From: Irpex lacteus
Taxonomy: Eukaryota > Basidiomycota > Agaricomycetes > Polyporales > Irpicaceae
DNA length: 64,000 bases
Reading direction: 5' to 3'
Assembly: GCA_001986395.2 (NCBI GenBank)
Contig: MQVO02000005.1
Span: 868,001 to 932,000 of the forward strand
Positions 11,285 through 23,326 of this stretch are shown piece after piece. The notes under the pieces are model-generated. The model was not told the origin of the DNA. It saw only the letters and a program-made list of their open reading frames with translations, and searched no databases. The stretch's first letter is position 1. Every line of letters begins with the position of its first letter. A program made the translations under genes and the position numbers.

Positions 11285-12977
11285 CTCATAGCCTATGTCT
11301 CATGACGTGGGAACGGCAAGTAACAACGCTCTGAGGATATGTAAAGGGCTTTTCCAATATTTTCATCTTCCCTTGAACAATCTGCGGGATCTGCGCGAGG
11401 TTTGATTAAGTGCAATTGGGGAGCGAGGAAGGCCGCTGATAGATATACGAATAGCCTCTGTCGTTCGAACAAGATGCAATGAAAGTACCGCCCTGTTAGC
11501 TAAGAATTTGCTATATCAAGGGATAGAACGTTACCTGACTGCGAGGATCCGTTCTTAAACTCAATCTAGTCCGCTCAGATTTTATGCGTTCCGACTTCGT
11601 GCAGTGTGCCTTGGATACCGCGGTACCGCAGCAGGTTATCAAACAAACCGATTCTCTATCCGCATTGCCGCAAGGCACTGTATCAGTGTCCCCTGTAGCT
11701 GTCAGTGATAACAGGTAGCGGATGTTAGAACGTAGTGACGCGAGGTAGTAGTGCCAGTGTCACGGTCGTGATGGAGACTCTGACTGACTAAGAAAGATGG
11801 GTGGTAATACGCGCTGAAGATTGATGCGCCCTCTGACCCGCCCTCATGATGTATGACCTAATGACCCGTAACAACCTTCCCGATAAGGAAGTTAAAGTTA
11901 TCACACCTCCCCCGCGCTTAGAGCTGGTCATGGCCAGGTGAATGTTCGCCTTCGCATTATGGCAAAGACAGTTATAGTACTGTGCCTAAGTACTTTAGAC
12001 TATGGAATATTTTAGTTTGGCCGTAGTGCACTTCAGGCCCGAAAAACCAAACGTTATATTTCTTGTTCATAGGTACTAAGTATGTAGGCTACTTGAAACA
12101 GTTAAGCATCTCATCTTGTATTCGTCATCTTCAGGGTATCAGGTAGTTTTACTTCTAGCAAGATGTGTCTTCCACCTTTGAGCTGCTGCCATAACAGCCT
12201 TATGGAACGACGACATATTCAATTCAACTATAACATACACAATCCCGTTACATCCAAATAACTAATCGAAATCCTGCGGCGAGTCGAGGCCATACACAGG
12301 TGTCCTTTGCCGCAAACGATATCTATAAGTAGCACAACTGTAAGAAACGAGCCTTGCGACGTGTCTAAAATTAGCTTTGTGATGCTATAAATAGTTACTA
12401 CTACTTATAGTATCCGCCACGAAGACTTCGCCTCTCCACCCACGATCATCGCATGATGGTATCTCGGGGGTGGCTGTCATCTGGCCACTACTTCGCAGAA
12501 GACACATGCGCCGGTACCGAATGCACATTCAGTTACTTAGCGGTTTATTTTCACGAACATGAGGCCCAAGGCTTCGATTATGTTGCTTGTAATTTATTTT
12601 TGTATAGGAGAATCATCTTGTTCATGTCTTCTATATCTATGAGATCTATTGAGCTTGATGAGAGTTGTCATGCTCAAAGACACATCTCACCGAAATCGTG
12701 GTACCGACCGTATGCCCGCACTTCAAATCAAGCACCAGATGTCAAGTGCTTTTCAAAACATATACAACACGGTAAGGGATCACCGTTTCTACTCGATTTC
12801 GAGCCCTGTTGTACTGTATACTTCACATCAAACGATCTGGGCGCGCTGCAAACCTATGTCTACCGGTAAGCAGAAACACGAATGATGCATCACAATTTTG
12901 AGGTGCTGACCTGATACTTGAAGCAAACCTGACTCCCCATAGAGTGTGAAGAAGAAAATCGACCAAGAAATACATCC
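11285..12977. other. Gene-poor stretch
   Basis: AT-richer sequence with scattered stops in all frames. A 138-codon open frame at 12453-12869 lacks protein-like composition and is not supported. No repeat, terminal inverted repeat or RNA gene was recognised. Confidence 0.4.
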
Positions 12978-13882
12978 CTAGACTCCGAATTTGAGGGTGA
13001 TTAGGCGAGCAACGTCCCTGGTGAATGGCGTGCTTTGCATGTCTCCTCTAGCCCGGTGCAAGATCCTGATCTCTTCAGGTCATCCCAGTGACACGTATCC
13101 ATGCATCAAAGCCAGCAAAGTATAGTTCAATTGGGTATGGCCAGACATACAGACAGGCTATCGAGCAGCACCATTTACAACAATGTGTGCACTCACCGGA
13201 TTCGAATAATATGTTTGCCGTTACATAAGAAGCGGGATCCATAAACGTTTTCGACGACAGCTGGAAATGCAAGCGAGGAGCTGGCAGATCTAATCTCTTC
13301 GACTGACCTTGGTCGCAACCACTCAGCACCACGGCACAACTTGTCAGCCGCTTTGAGAGGATCTCGGATAGGGTTAAACTCCGAACCTTCCTCTTCACAT
13401 TTGCATGCGGACAGCTTCTTCTTCCCAATATATATCCAAAAACTAAAGCCTTCACCTGCCATATCGTCGTAGTAGATTTCCTGAGGTCATCGTGTAGTGA
13501 ATTTATCAAGCTGATGCTAAGACTCTCTCAATTAATTGCAGTCAACGTGCGCTGAAAGGTAAAGAGGACTTACATAGCAGATAATTGGAACACACGATCG
13601 AGTACTCTACTTACCATCTACGGGCCTATGGTTCAGACAACACGATGAACGGCGCAAATTGCCCAGGGAGATCAGCTCCTCAAATCCGTCGGCCGGCGTG
13701 CTGATGTCCCACAGTCCCAGCGAGCCCCGTTGTTCCTACAGATGACGTCGCGACGTTTTCGTGTGCCGTATGGATGCTGGCCCATGCATAATGACGTCAA
13801 GTGTTGCCCGACGACGGAAGGCAGCACACTCACCGACTTGAGCCGTCTTGGTGACTGGCCTCGGAATATCCGGTAACCGCAT
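12978..13882 (-). CDS. Candidate multi-exon gene of unknown function, about 176 aa
   Basis: Not recognised. A chain of four exons on the minus strand closes in frame: about 13882-13838 (MRLPDIPRPVTKTAQ), 13735-13622 (LGLWDISTPADGFEELISLG), 13480-13197 (DMAGEGFSFWIYIGKKKL to NVYGSRFLCNGKHIIRI) and 13065-12978 (RILHRARGDMQSTPF to a stop). The last intron has a GTGAGT donor and CAG acceptor. The donors of the first two introns are weaker (GTCGGT, GTAGAT) and were picked because they keep phase; neighbouring GTGAGT and GTAAGT sites would break it. The third exon is the strongest, with charged and Cys-containing blocks (LSACKCEEEGSEF, KAADKLCRGAEWLRPRSVEE). No signal peptide or membrane segment was seen. 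It lies head-to-head with the unknown plus-strand gene ending at 14862. Confidence 0.45.
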
Positions 13883-14207
13883 CTCTGCGCGCTTACGTGC
13901 TCCCGAGTCGAGCCGCAGCTCGACGGCGATTAGCAACTACCTACACCCATTCAACCCAGACTGTAGTTGGTTATCCGTATTGGATTGGTGCCGAATTGTA
14001 TGCATCGATGAAAGTCTACGGCAAAAGGCTGTCGTCCGCGCATGCAGGTTTCAGTCAGTCAGTCAGCCATTGCACCCGGAAGGCTGGTGCTCGATCGGCG
14101 GAAAAAGCACTACTCACCACTCTCTTGTTGGTGCACATAGAATAAAGCCTCGATTATCTGCTAATTTCAGGGCATGATGCTTGATTGCTTGAGCGATTCA
14201 AGACTAG

Positions 14208-14862
14208 TACTGTTCGTCAAGTGACCGGAACGCGCCGCAAGACCAACAACGGTTTACGAAAGTATCGGGGCGACAAGGATGGAATTTACGATGAATCGGC
14301 ATTCTGCCGCCAGTCAGACCGCCCATATTGCAGCAAGTGAGTAACGTTGAGTCGCTTACTGTTGCTGACTACAACATGATTTGACTGTCACATGATAGCA
14401 AATCGTATCGGGACGTCGAGGGCCATCTATTGCGAACCTGTTTGGAAATCGCTCAGCGATACGAGACTGTATTAGCCAGAAGCCGCCTCAAGTGAACACG
14501 ATTTCCGCTACAGTTTGCTTCCCGTAGCGTTTACCGAACATAGTTGTCCAGGATGCCCTTGTTTTCTAGTTTCAATCGAGGCCAGCGGTATTAGAATCAG
14601 CGGCGGTCGAGCAGAAAAGCTCCAGTTTCGACACGGTGGCCAAAGTTTTGACATGGATGGAATCAGAACTAGCGCTATGGTATTCATCGATGTAAGAGCG
14701 CACACAAAAAAGATAAGAGACAGGCATTTTTCTCTCACCGTAATCAGGCAATCGCTGGCAGGGTGTCCTGCGTGTGCCCTTCAGCGTCGGAACGACGAAT
14801 ACGCTCATTTGAAGGCCAACATTGGCCGACATAGCACGCACGGAAACATGTACGATATCTAA
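14208..14862 (+). CDS. Candidate multi-exon gene of unknown function, 5' end unresolved
   Basis: Not recognised. Four exons close in phase: about 14208-14336 (VRQVTGTRRKTNNGLRKYRG), 14399-14468 (KSYRDVEGHLLRTCLEIAQ), 14570-14691 (KVLTWMESELALWYSSM) and 14748-14862 (SLAGCPACALQRRNDEYAHL to a TAA). Introns have GTGAGT, GTATTA and GTAAGA donors and AG acceptors. If the third intron is not spliced the second exon simply ends RSRLK and stop, giving a shorter form. The 5' end may reach 13848 through an exon ending at 14048 whose frame would join in phase, but two frames are open there. The protein is basic at the start and has a CPAC motif near the end. It could be a small nuclear protein or a fragment of a larger one. 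Confidence 0.45.
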
Positions 14863-15225
14863 TTCTTCGACGCGAGATCTCGGAAGCAAGGCACGCACCA
14901 ACTTATTGGTTTGGTTTGCCGAGCGGTCGAGGAGCAATGAGGGTGGGAGCTCCCGCGCTAAGGCTAGCTTCTCTGGTACTGGAGTGATGAATATTCAGTG
15001 AATGCCAATCAGCGAATCTTCACGACGAATCTGAGTGTGTCCGCTGCGAGGAATTGCCAGATCGGCGGCATTTAGGAGTGTACTCACCTATATCGCCACA
15101 GGGTAGAAAAGGACTTTGCGAACGGCAGACATTGAAGCGCTCGGCATCTCTTTCCTCTCCCCCCACATCCCTCGCAGCATCGTCGCTTTCAACGACCAAC
15201 TAAACCACCAGCTTATTCCATAGTC
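14863..15225. promoter_or_regulatory. MADS-box gene promoter
   Basis: No gene seen. This is the upstream region of the MADS-box regulator on the plus strand. Confidence 0.4.
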
Positions 15226-17068
15226 ATGGGCAGAAGAAAGATTGAGATTCAACCCATTACAGTGCGTACCTTTTGATCCCAGTTGTGCTGGTCGTGTTTG
15301 AGCACCTGCTCGCTTGATTCTGCCTGTATACTGAGTACTCGGCAACTCAAGCACAGTTGTCGAACACCGTTAAACCAGACAGCATGCTGATTATACCTTT
15401 TCTACAGCATGAACGAAACCGTGCGGTTACTTTTTTGAAGGTGAGAGTTGCGGTGCAAGATGCATTCGCCAATTTGAAGCCACCAGCAACTGAGCTGCTA
15501 TTTTTGCGCGGACTTGGCTTGGCATCGCGTGTATTGATGGGTAGTACATATATACTGACTGCCTTCGCCTTCCTTTGTAGCGCAAGAATGGTCTGTTTAA
15601 GAAAGCATACGAACTGGGAGTATTGTGCTCGGTCGACGTTGCGGTCATCATCTTTGGTACGTCGGTCGTCGTCGGTGTTGTCGCGCGCTTGACTCATTGC
15701 TCGTCGGTCTTATGATGCACTTGTAGAAGAACGTCCTGGCCACCAACTCAAGCTCTACCAGTACTGCTCTGGAGACGTTAATGGGATTGTACAGCGTCAT
15801 CTTCAGGTATGTTGCTAACTCATTCTTCAACATGTCGCATCCTTAATTATTGTCCATAGTTCGATGGTGAGCGGGATACCAAAACCCCCCATGATTTCTC
15901 GGGTACAAAGGGAGAAGATGCTGCTGACGACGAAGACGAGATTGAAGAAGAGGACACCAAGCCAAAGAAGGAGAAATCTTCATCGAAAGCCAGCAACAGC
16001 AAACCCAAAGACTTGTCCGCTGTTGCTAGTGGAAACATGATAGTCCCTATCCTCCCAGCGCAGTCTCAGTCGCCGATGCAGACCGACATCCCTCGTCAGA
16101 CAAGCCTACCCACCCCGCCCGAAACACGGGCTTCCGCTTTGCCCATCTCTAATGACCGGCTTACGTCCGAGCAGTCTTCTCGCAATGACAGTATATCCTC
16201 ACTTGGTGGCGGTATCAATCTTCCCCTTCCATTACCACTCAACATGCCACCAAACAAGCGTGCTCGTCTCGAAGAAGCCTCTGTGGTTCCCCCGCCCGGT
16301 CTTACCTTCCCATATCGTCTCGATGTCGACCTCAGCACGTACCCTCCAGCCGCCCATGCAACGTCCTTGCCTCCCCACGCGCCATCGCACGCTTCCCATC
16401 CAGCTGCCGGTCTCAGTCTCCCATTTCCGCATAACGCCATGGGTCTGATGGGGATGCAGAACTCGAACCCTTTCGCACAGTCAATACCTCCCTTTGATCT
16501 CTCAGGGCGTTCAATACCATATCCGCAGCTCTCAAGAAGCTACAATGCAACCCTAGAGAACCTGTTCGGCTCTCGTCCGACATCCGGTTCCCAATCACAA
16601 GCGACGAATATGCTTCTCGACCTGCTGAACTCTACCGGAGGGAACCTCAACCTCAACAGCCAACCACCTCCCACCTCCTTCCCCGCGTTCGAGTGGCCCG
16701 TGACCGCCCCTACGCAGCCACAAAATCAGTCGGAAGGTGCGTCTCCTCCATGAGTTTTGTGCCTGATCCGCACGCGGGGTTCAACAGCTTCCTGACGCCC
16801 TCCCGTTCTTTTTATAGCCCACGGTTCCGTAGGAAGTAGTACTGGCGGTGGAAGCAACGAGAGTGCCTCGTGGCTGGAGTTCTTAACTTCTACGACGGGC
16901 ACGCCACCTGTGGGTCTTGGTGGGCTGCCTACGCCCACTAACCGCACGCCGTCAAGCTCTGTGTCCTCGGCTCCGTCGTTCGATACGATACGAGCAACGT
17001 CGCCAACGAGGAAGCGGCATCGAGACGATGGCAGCGATAGTGAGCGGTCGATGAGCACCTCACGGTGA
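15226..17068 (+). CDS. MEF2-type MADS-box transcription factor (Rlm1-like)
   Basis: Sequence-specific transcription factor of the SRF/MEF2 type, the class of yeast Rlm1, which acts below the cell-wall-integrity MAP kinase. Six exons (15226-15261, 15408-15440, 15581-15656, 15727-15806, 15860-16736, 16818-17068) give 450 aa. The MADS domain is spread over the first four short exons: [43 protein letters not shown], then a MEF2-like extension ([13 protein letters not shown]). After it come an acidic [10 protein letters not shown] stretch, a Lys-rich tract and a long Ser/Pro/Asn-rich tail with several SP and TP sites that could be MAPK targets. The ATG lies at the very start of the domain, as usual for MEF2 proteins. 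The DNA-binding class is certain; linkage to wall integrity is inferred from the family. Confidence 0.92.
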
Positions 17069-17500
17069 TTTCGATCTCTCATGAATATATGACCAGTGTC
17101 AGCATAGACCAGACGTTATGGTGTGGTCTTTACCCTCTGACTGGCAAGTATGAAACGACGCCTAGTTGTCTGTTTTCTTCCTCTCTATCACCGCGGACAT
17201 TGTTATGGCGGCAAGTTATGAAGTAATTAAGCGAGGTTGTGTCCATCGAAGTTCGTGTACATGTGCTATCATACTCCCTTCCCTCTTTCCTCATGCTACT
17301 GCTCAGTTTGTGGACGTTGTCGACGTTTGATACGTAAATGTAAAACATCATCATAGCAGTTATGATTGCAAGTACCATAGAAAATGCTATTGGTTTATTC
17401 ACGTCGTTAACGGAGGCATCATGACTACCGCATGTATCTCCTTCAATGTCTGAAACTACAGCCTTGGACACCTGCGTTACCCTCTGGCTGACGTCGACCC
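17069..17500. other. Convergent 3' intergenic region
   Basis: Between the stop codons of the plus-strand MADS gene and the minus-strand DUF6535 gene. It holds only 3' flanking sequence. Confidence 0.4.
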
Positions 17501-20138
17501 TCAGCCTAAACGGATGTCGTCAACGTCGCTTTCTTTCGGTATTTCGACTACGGAGGTACTGCCATCTCCCGCCTTTTTCTCGTCGATACTACGTGGGTCA
17601 GGCTGTCCTCTGTCACTTCCACCAGTCCCTCCCTCCACGGAAGGTGCACTACCTGCGTCACGACCACCAGCTTCTATAGGGTCACCGACGATCGCTGTGC
17701 TTCCAATGATAGACTGATCACGGTACCGCACCAAAATCTCCACACCTTCCGCAAACGCATGTTCACCTTCGAACGCCTCGATCATACGGTCTACCAGCGA
17801 TGGCAGAGTTGATGCCCCAACTTGTTCGTCCAAGACGTCGGAGAGTAACCCTGCGTCCGCCAATGCGACAACAGACTTGCATAAGGTGATGACTGCGGGA
17901 GCTGCGCACATCAGGATTCCGTCCTCTGCAACGATTCCATCGATGGAATGTTGTCCCAACCGTCGGATTCCCGCCTTCTCCGTGACGAGTACGTGATTCA
18001 CGTCATCAAGTGTGCCTCGGAATTTGGTAAGGAGGTCGTCTCGACGATCGTCACCTTCTGTCTGCAGGAGAAGAGACGGTCGCCGTGACAGAGCGTATAA
18101 AGCTGTAGCAATGGAGACAAGGACGGGCTCGAGGGCGATAGCCTCTACTACGAAGACTACGTAGCCCAGCCTGTCGGTAGGTAGCAGTGTGGAGTATAAC
18201 TGTCTTGCGCGATCAAAAAGCCAGGATATTTCTGCGGTTGAAGTCAGTCTAAGATAATGGGGAGATCGGCGGCAGCAAGAACTCACGTTGATCTGTGAAT
18301 TCATATCGGAGGATAGTGCTGCACTCGAACAAACATAACGTCGGTAGACGGATCCAACCGTTGTAGTAGTAATGTTGTTCTTGAATACTTTCGCGCTTCC
18401 TAACGGATATTTCCCCTCCGCACGCTGCAATCACGCCCTGCGTATAACGACGAACAAAATCGGGATCGGCTGGGTATGTCCTCGCGATGTGCCTAAGCAT
18501 AAACAACACGTTCGGCGGCTGAAGTGTCCCCAGGGCATTCCCAGATCCCTGAGATATTTCGTAGGGCAGAACGTGCAAAAGCACATCTTGGAACCGGCGG
18601 GCAAACGTTCCGTCCACCTTCTCTATCGTTCGTGGGATGAAGGGGGATCTGCCAGTGTGAACAACATACATGTATGACTCCACGTCGATATTTAGTGCTT
18701 GGGCGGTCCATGTTAAAACGCAGCCTATCTGTTGATCGGTGTCAAGATCTTGAAGACACCGGGACAGTACTGCCAGGTTCTTGTTTGTAACAGCTGAGGG
18801 TGCCCATGCTAAGGCGTCTTGATCAAGTTTGTCCTTAATTTCTGGCAGGACAAGAAGTTCCCGCATAGTCCAATACTCCGGCCGAGAAGATCCATAGGTA
18901 CGGAGTAGCGATCGGTTCACGATCGTCGAGCCAACTCTGCAGAACCGTAGGTAAAGCGTCGAAGTCCTATCCCGAATGCCAGCCAATCTGGCGGTGGTAC
19001 TGCTTTCTTTCCAGAACAAAGGAATCAGAGCAGCCACGTTCCATACGCCGAGGATCACTCCTGTCATTGCCAACAGTGTCTGCACGGTGACATGCAAAGC
19101 GTAACTGCTGGCGTGCGCTATGGGGTTCTTGTACGGGCACCTGCGGAATGCGATGGGTAGGACCACGAAGGCAGAGTACGCTGCTAGGGCGACACCCACG
19201 AACGCGATAAATGCCCTTGCGACTGTTTGGTCCAAACTAAAGAGTAGATCGCAGAGGCCGGAGAGGACCAATATGAGAGCTATTTGGAGGAGTACCGGTA
19301 GTATCGAGACAATTTGTGGGACCTTCCAATCAAGGAGGCCTTCGTAACGATACTGCCGTAGCCTAACCCGCTCACGAGGAGTGAGGTATCCGGGTACTCG
19401 GTATTCCCGAAGCCATTGCTGGACCATGATAGCGAAGAGAGATGAAATCAGGCTGAGACCTAGGCTTAAGAACCATAGCGTGTTGATGCGGATATCACGA
19501 TTCGACGGTTCTGACGCAGAATCTACTTGTGGCAAGGGGCCAGGTTGAAAAGTCGAGTTCGTGAATCCGGGAGCGAGTGAGAAAGAGGCCAATTGGGTCG
19601 AGATCTGCGAGAGAAGCTGGACCTGTGTGGAAGGGGTTGGATCGCTCGGCTGGAGCCACTTGTACGAGTCGACACCAAATCCTGTGAGAACGCTGGAGAA
19701 CAAACCAGACTAAGGTATGGCTCAGAATTTTGCCATGATCTTAACGGCAAAGAACGTACGAAAACAAGGAGACTGTTCAAATCGTCCTTCCAATCAGCTA
19801 TTATTTGTTCGTCATGAGCTGTTATGGATTCAGAAATTACTGTCCATTCAGCTGTCGTATCTGTCTGTTGGAATACATAAGTATTATGCCATGATGCTTC
19901 AAATTGCAAACATTTCAAGCTTAAGTGTATTGTATGACATATTGCACTTACTTCGTGTGGCACCGGGATATATGACGGCTGGGTTTGAGTATAGACTTCT
20001 TGCCCAGGTACCTGCTTCAAGGAGAGTCTATGAATCGGAGACTAGTAAGATGCATGATGAAGGGCGTACCTCGAAGGCCTCTGCGTTAGAGCTTGACAAG
20101 CCAGATTTGTTGATATGAGACCCAGATGGTCTGTCCAT
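17501..20138 (-). CDS. DUF6535-domain transmembrane protein
   Basis: Lineage-specific agaricomycete membrane protein of unknown function. Five exons (20138-20070, 20011-19952, 19864-19760, 19709-18287, 18231-17501) give 795 aa with all phases closing. The DUF6535 region is seen as DEQIIADWKDDLNSLLVF, GLFSSVLTGFGVDSYKWLQ, a Pro/Thr linker, INTLWFLSLGLSLISSLFA, VQQWLREY and PRERVRLRQYRYEGL. Further membrane segments follow (VSILPVLLQIALILVLSGL, FIAFVGVALAAYSAFVVLP, VQTLLAMTGVILGVWNVAAL). The C-terminal half is soluble-looking and helical, ending in a Gly/Ser/Asp-rich tail. The last intron uses the GCAG acceptor at 18232; the nearer TTAG would bring a stop. These genes are often multi-copy; the role is not known. 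Confidence 0.88.
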
Positions 20139-21425
20139 CCCGACTCAGAGATGAAGAGAGACAACCTGCAGAGTCAGCCAGTGGTTCGGTTTTACGTCAT
20201 ATTTGAATGTCCACGACCAGCCACCGCGTCTGTTGAACTCCAACCGATAGACAGCTTGCTGGCAAGTGGCAACTGCCTGAATGGGTAAGTAAGTAATTCG
20301 CATCAACTGCGTCCTGAGGCGCATCAGCTTCTGGCGTTTATCAGCGGCAGTGGGCGGAACTGGAAGGGACTGCCAGCGCTTGCTTTTCTCTCCTCTTCCC
20401 TGTCACGACGACGGTGTACGAGCTCTCCACGCATTTGCCATCTATCACCATTAATAATACTGACCATTGACATATTGACACTCAAGGGTCCTTCAAAGGT
20501 CGGTCCGATTCTTCACCGGCGTTTGCAGTGTATGGAAGGCTCACCAAAGCTGCGGCAAGTTGTCCTTGAGGGCATCCAGTGCGTGTCATACCGAATATGA
20601 ATAGGATCGAGGCACGTCTGTATGCTTAGCAGCCTCAAGCTATCAAACTACTTGACGTGCTTATCACACCTCAGTGAACGAATTGGTGCGTACTTTTGCA
20701 CGCTGTATCTGCGGCCTGTGATTCATTCTCCCATACATCCGTCCAGTCCGGAACACTTATTATCTCCATGCTCTCAGCATTTATCGGAAAAGTGCGCGCA
20801 TCCATGCCAATCTATGACAAGAATAAGATTGCAGCAGCCGGCTGGTCGCACTCTTGATACATGCGCTTGACCGTTCTCATACACGTCACGGCTGATATGG
20901 AACGTGCGCATGCCCTGTGTAGTAAGGGATCGTCCTTGTGGCGCTACTCTCTTCTAAGAAAGATGAGCCAAACGGGGCCAACAGTCTGTGCACAGCTCAC
21001 AAGGAATCTATCTACGCACAGCCGTCATCTATGCTACTAGCATGACCATCATGATTGTGGTTATTTAGTGAGTCTCCATCGTTGCCCCAAAGTATGCGAT
21101 AGTTTCTAATTTTCGTAGGCATTAATGCCGCTCTGGGGGTAATGAACGCGGGTTGGCATGCGGTACACTCCCCATAGGACTTACTCGGGCACAACAAATT
21201 AGTCTAATAATGGACAAAATCCTAGACATACGCTTCTCAAACCCACCCCATCCATGCTAGTAGCTTGATGTAACTGTCGCGCCATGCGAATCTGTCAGTT
21301 CCCTAATGGTATCCTCCCTCGTCCATTAGCCGCGCGGAAGCGGTAACGCTGCTGACCATATGGCGGCTGACAACCTTCTATAGCCGGCTCAACATGCTCA
21401 CTTGCGATGATTATCAAACCTAGTT
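20139..21425. other. Intergenic between divergent DUF6535 and lipase B genes
   Basis: I see no gene. It contains the promoter of the minus-strand DUF6535 gene on the left and that of lipase B on the right. A short open frame at 20622-20870 has no protein-like features. Confidence 0.4.
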
Positions 21426-21433
21426 TATAAATA
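21426..21433 (+). promoter_or_regulatory. TATA box of lipase B
   Basis: TATAAATA about 70 bases upstream of the lipase B start codon, matching the arrangement at lipase A. Confidence 0.55.
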
Positions 21434-21503
21434 GTATAAAGTCTCGAGTGAGGTGGGCTATGTTTTGCCAGTGCTCTCTGGTGGTGTGTACTCCCTCGCA
21501 GTT

Positions 21504-22738
21504 ATGGCCTTCAAGCTTGGACTTGCCCTCCTAACGCTCGCCGTTTCCGTCTCGGCTGTCCCGCTTGAGGCTCGCCAGTCCATATCCGCACTCTCCGCGT
21601 CCCAAATAGGCACCTTCAAACCGTTCACGTTTTACGCCAGTACAGCGTATTGTGATCCATCTACAACACTTACCTGGTCGTGTGGCACGAACTGCGGCGC
21701 AAACCCATCATTCAAGCCTGTGGCTTCTGGCGGCGATGGAGATGGAACGCAGTTCTGTGAGTCCATTTGTCAATAATGCTGATCTTCCTGAACTGACATG
21801 TTCCAATTATACAGGGTATGTCGGATACGACCCGACTCTAGAGACTGTTATTGTCGCACATCAGGGCACAGATCCAAGCGAATTGTGAGGGATCTGCCTA
21901 ACTTGACCTCTTTTCACCACTGATCAGCGTTTTGTACAAGCTTGTCTGACTTGACTGATGGAAATATTGTGAGGGAGTCGTTAGACTCGACTCTTTTCCC
22001 TGGCCTCTCCTCCTCGATAGGTGTGCACGAAGGATTCGCTAACGAGCAGGCAAAGTAAGCTTCGCCCTTGGTTGATGCGAATGCTGTTGATCATATTCCG
22101 CAGGACTGCCACGCAAATTCTGTCGGCAGTGCAGACAGCTTTATCTGTGAATGGAGCCAACAGCGTGACAACTGTCGGCCACTCGCTTGGTATGTGGCAT
22201 ATAATCGCTGCAAACGGAACTGCTTGATTTGTTCCATCTAATACCGTATACTAGGTGCTGCGCTTTCTCTGCTCGATGCCGTGTACCTACCGCTTCACTT
22301 ACCGGGCGTTAACTTCAAGTCTATCCTCTACGGCCTTCCTCGAGTGAGAGCATTGTTTCACACAGTCCCATCTAGTTTTGACACCCTTGTCTGTTTAGGT
22401 TGGAAATCAAGACTTTGCGAACTACGTCGATGCCCACTTACAGGTGACGCATATCAATAACAAGGAGGATCCCGTACCTATCGTCCCCGGCAAGTTCCTC
22501 GGGTACCACCATCCATCCGGTGAGGTCCACATTACTGACAGTAGTGTATGGGAGTCCTGCCCTGGTTAGTGATATTGCTTCATTCGCGTTAAGAATGACC
22601 GACTAACCAACATTTTTGAAATTCTCAGGGCAGGATAACTCGAGTGACCTCTGCATCGTGGGCGCCGTACCAAATATCTTCGATGGAAGTATATCAAACC
22701 ATGACGGCCCATATGATGGCGTTGAGATGGGATGCTAG
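21504..22738 (+). CDS. Secreted class 3 lipase / alpha-beta hydrolase (copy B)
   Basis: Close paralogue of the lipase at 9046-10306, in the opposite orientation. Seven exons (21504-21756, 21815-21884, 21941-22054, 22104-22189, 22255-22343, 22399-22564, 22629-22738) give 295 aa. The signal peptide KLGLALLTLAVSVSAVPL is identical over 18 residues to copy A. The catalytic elbow is VTTVGHSLGAA; the predicted Asp lies in NKEDPVPIVPG and the His in GEVHIT. The cysteines are at the same places as in copy A, including the GVEMGC end. Intron positions and phases match copy A in all six cases; intron sequences differ. An ATG at 21453 in the same frame would add a non-signal extension and was not used. 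Secretion and esterase activity are inferred from the family. Confidence 0.92.
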
Positions 22739-23326
22739 GTGAATGTTCGTGCTGGCATAGAAAATTTGAATTATACCCACGGAAGACAACCGTATGCGTT
22801 AACAAAAGCATTGCTCATCCCAAACCCCAGCGATCTAGAGTATCCTCTCCGCCAATGACGATGAGATAATTTATAGTGGAAACAGGCTACTATGACGGAT
22901 TCTCTGCGTCAGATCACCAAATGTAAAGCGTGAGTATAGGAAATGCCGAAGACACCCGATACCTGTTATCTACCGCTCCAGAGGCCTGTGGATTTGTCAG
23001 TGCACCCCGAAGACTTGCATTAAAGACTACAGCCGCGAGATACGAAGCCGGTCTACGCCGCCACAAGGTCGCAGTAAGTTCAAAACAGAATCAGGCTTCT
23101 GACGATGATGGTATCACCGTCTATACATACGCCAGCCACACTCAGCTCCGTCACAGAAGTCCTATCCGCAGTAAGAGCTGTTGCAATGTATGTATCACAC
23201 GGACATTTTCCCTCCCGTGTCAGCTACATGCGAGAGGCTATACATGCAACGGGATGTACTTAAACCTCTGCCTGACAACTCGTAGTGCATTTTGGTGATA
23301 CTAAATCGTTCTAGCTCAAAGCCGCC
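22739..23326. other. Intergenic
   Basis: 3' flank of lipase B and promoter of the DUF6533 gene. A 122-codon frame at 22930-23298 shows no family features and was not accepted. Confidence 0.35.

Noticed and set aside
12453..12869. 138-codon plus-strand open frame
   Set aside because: No family features or splice support; composition looks random.
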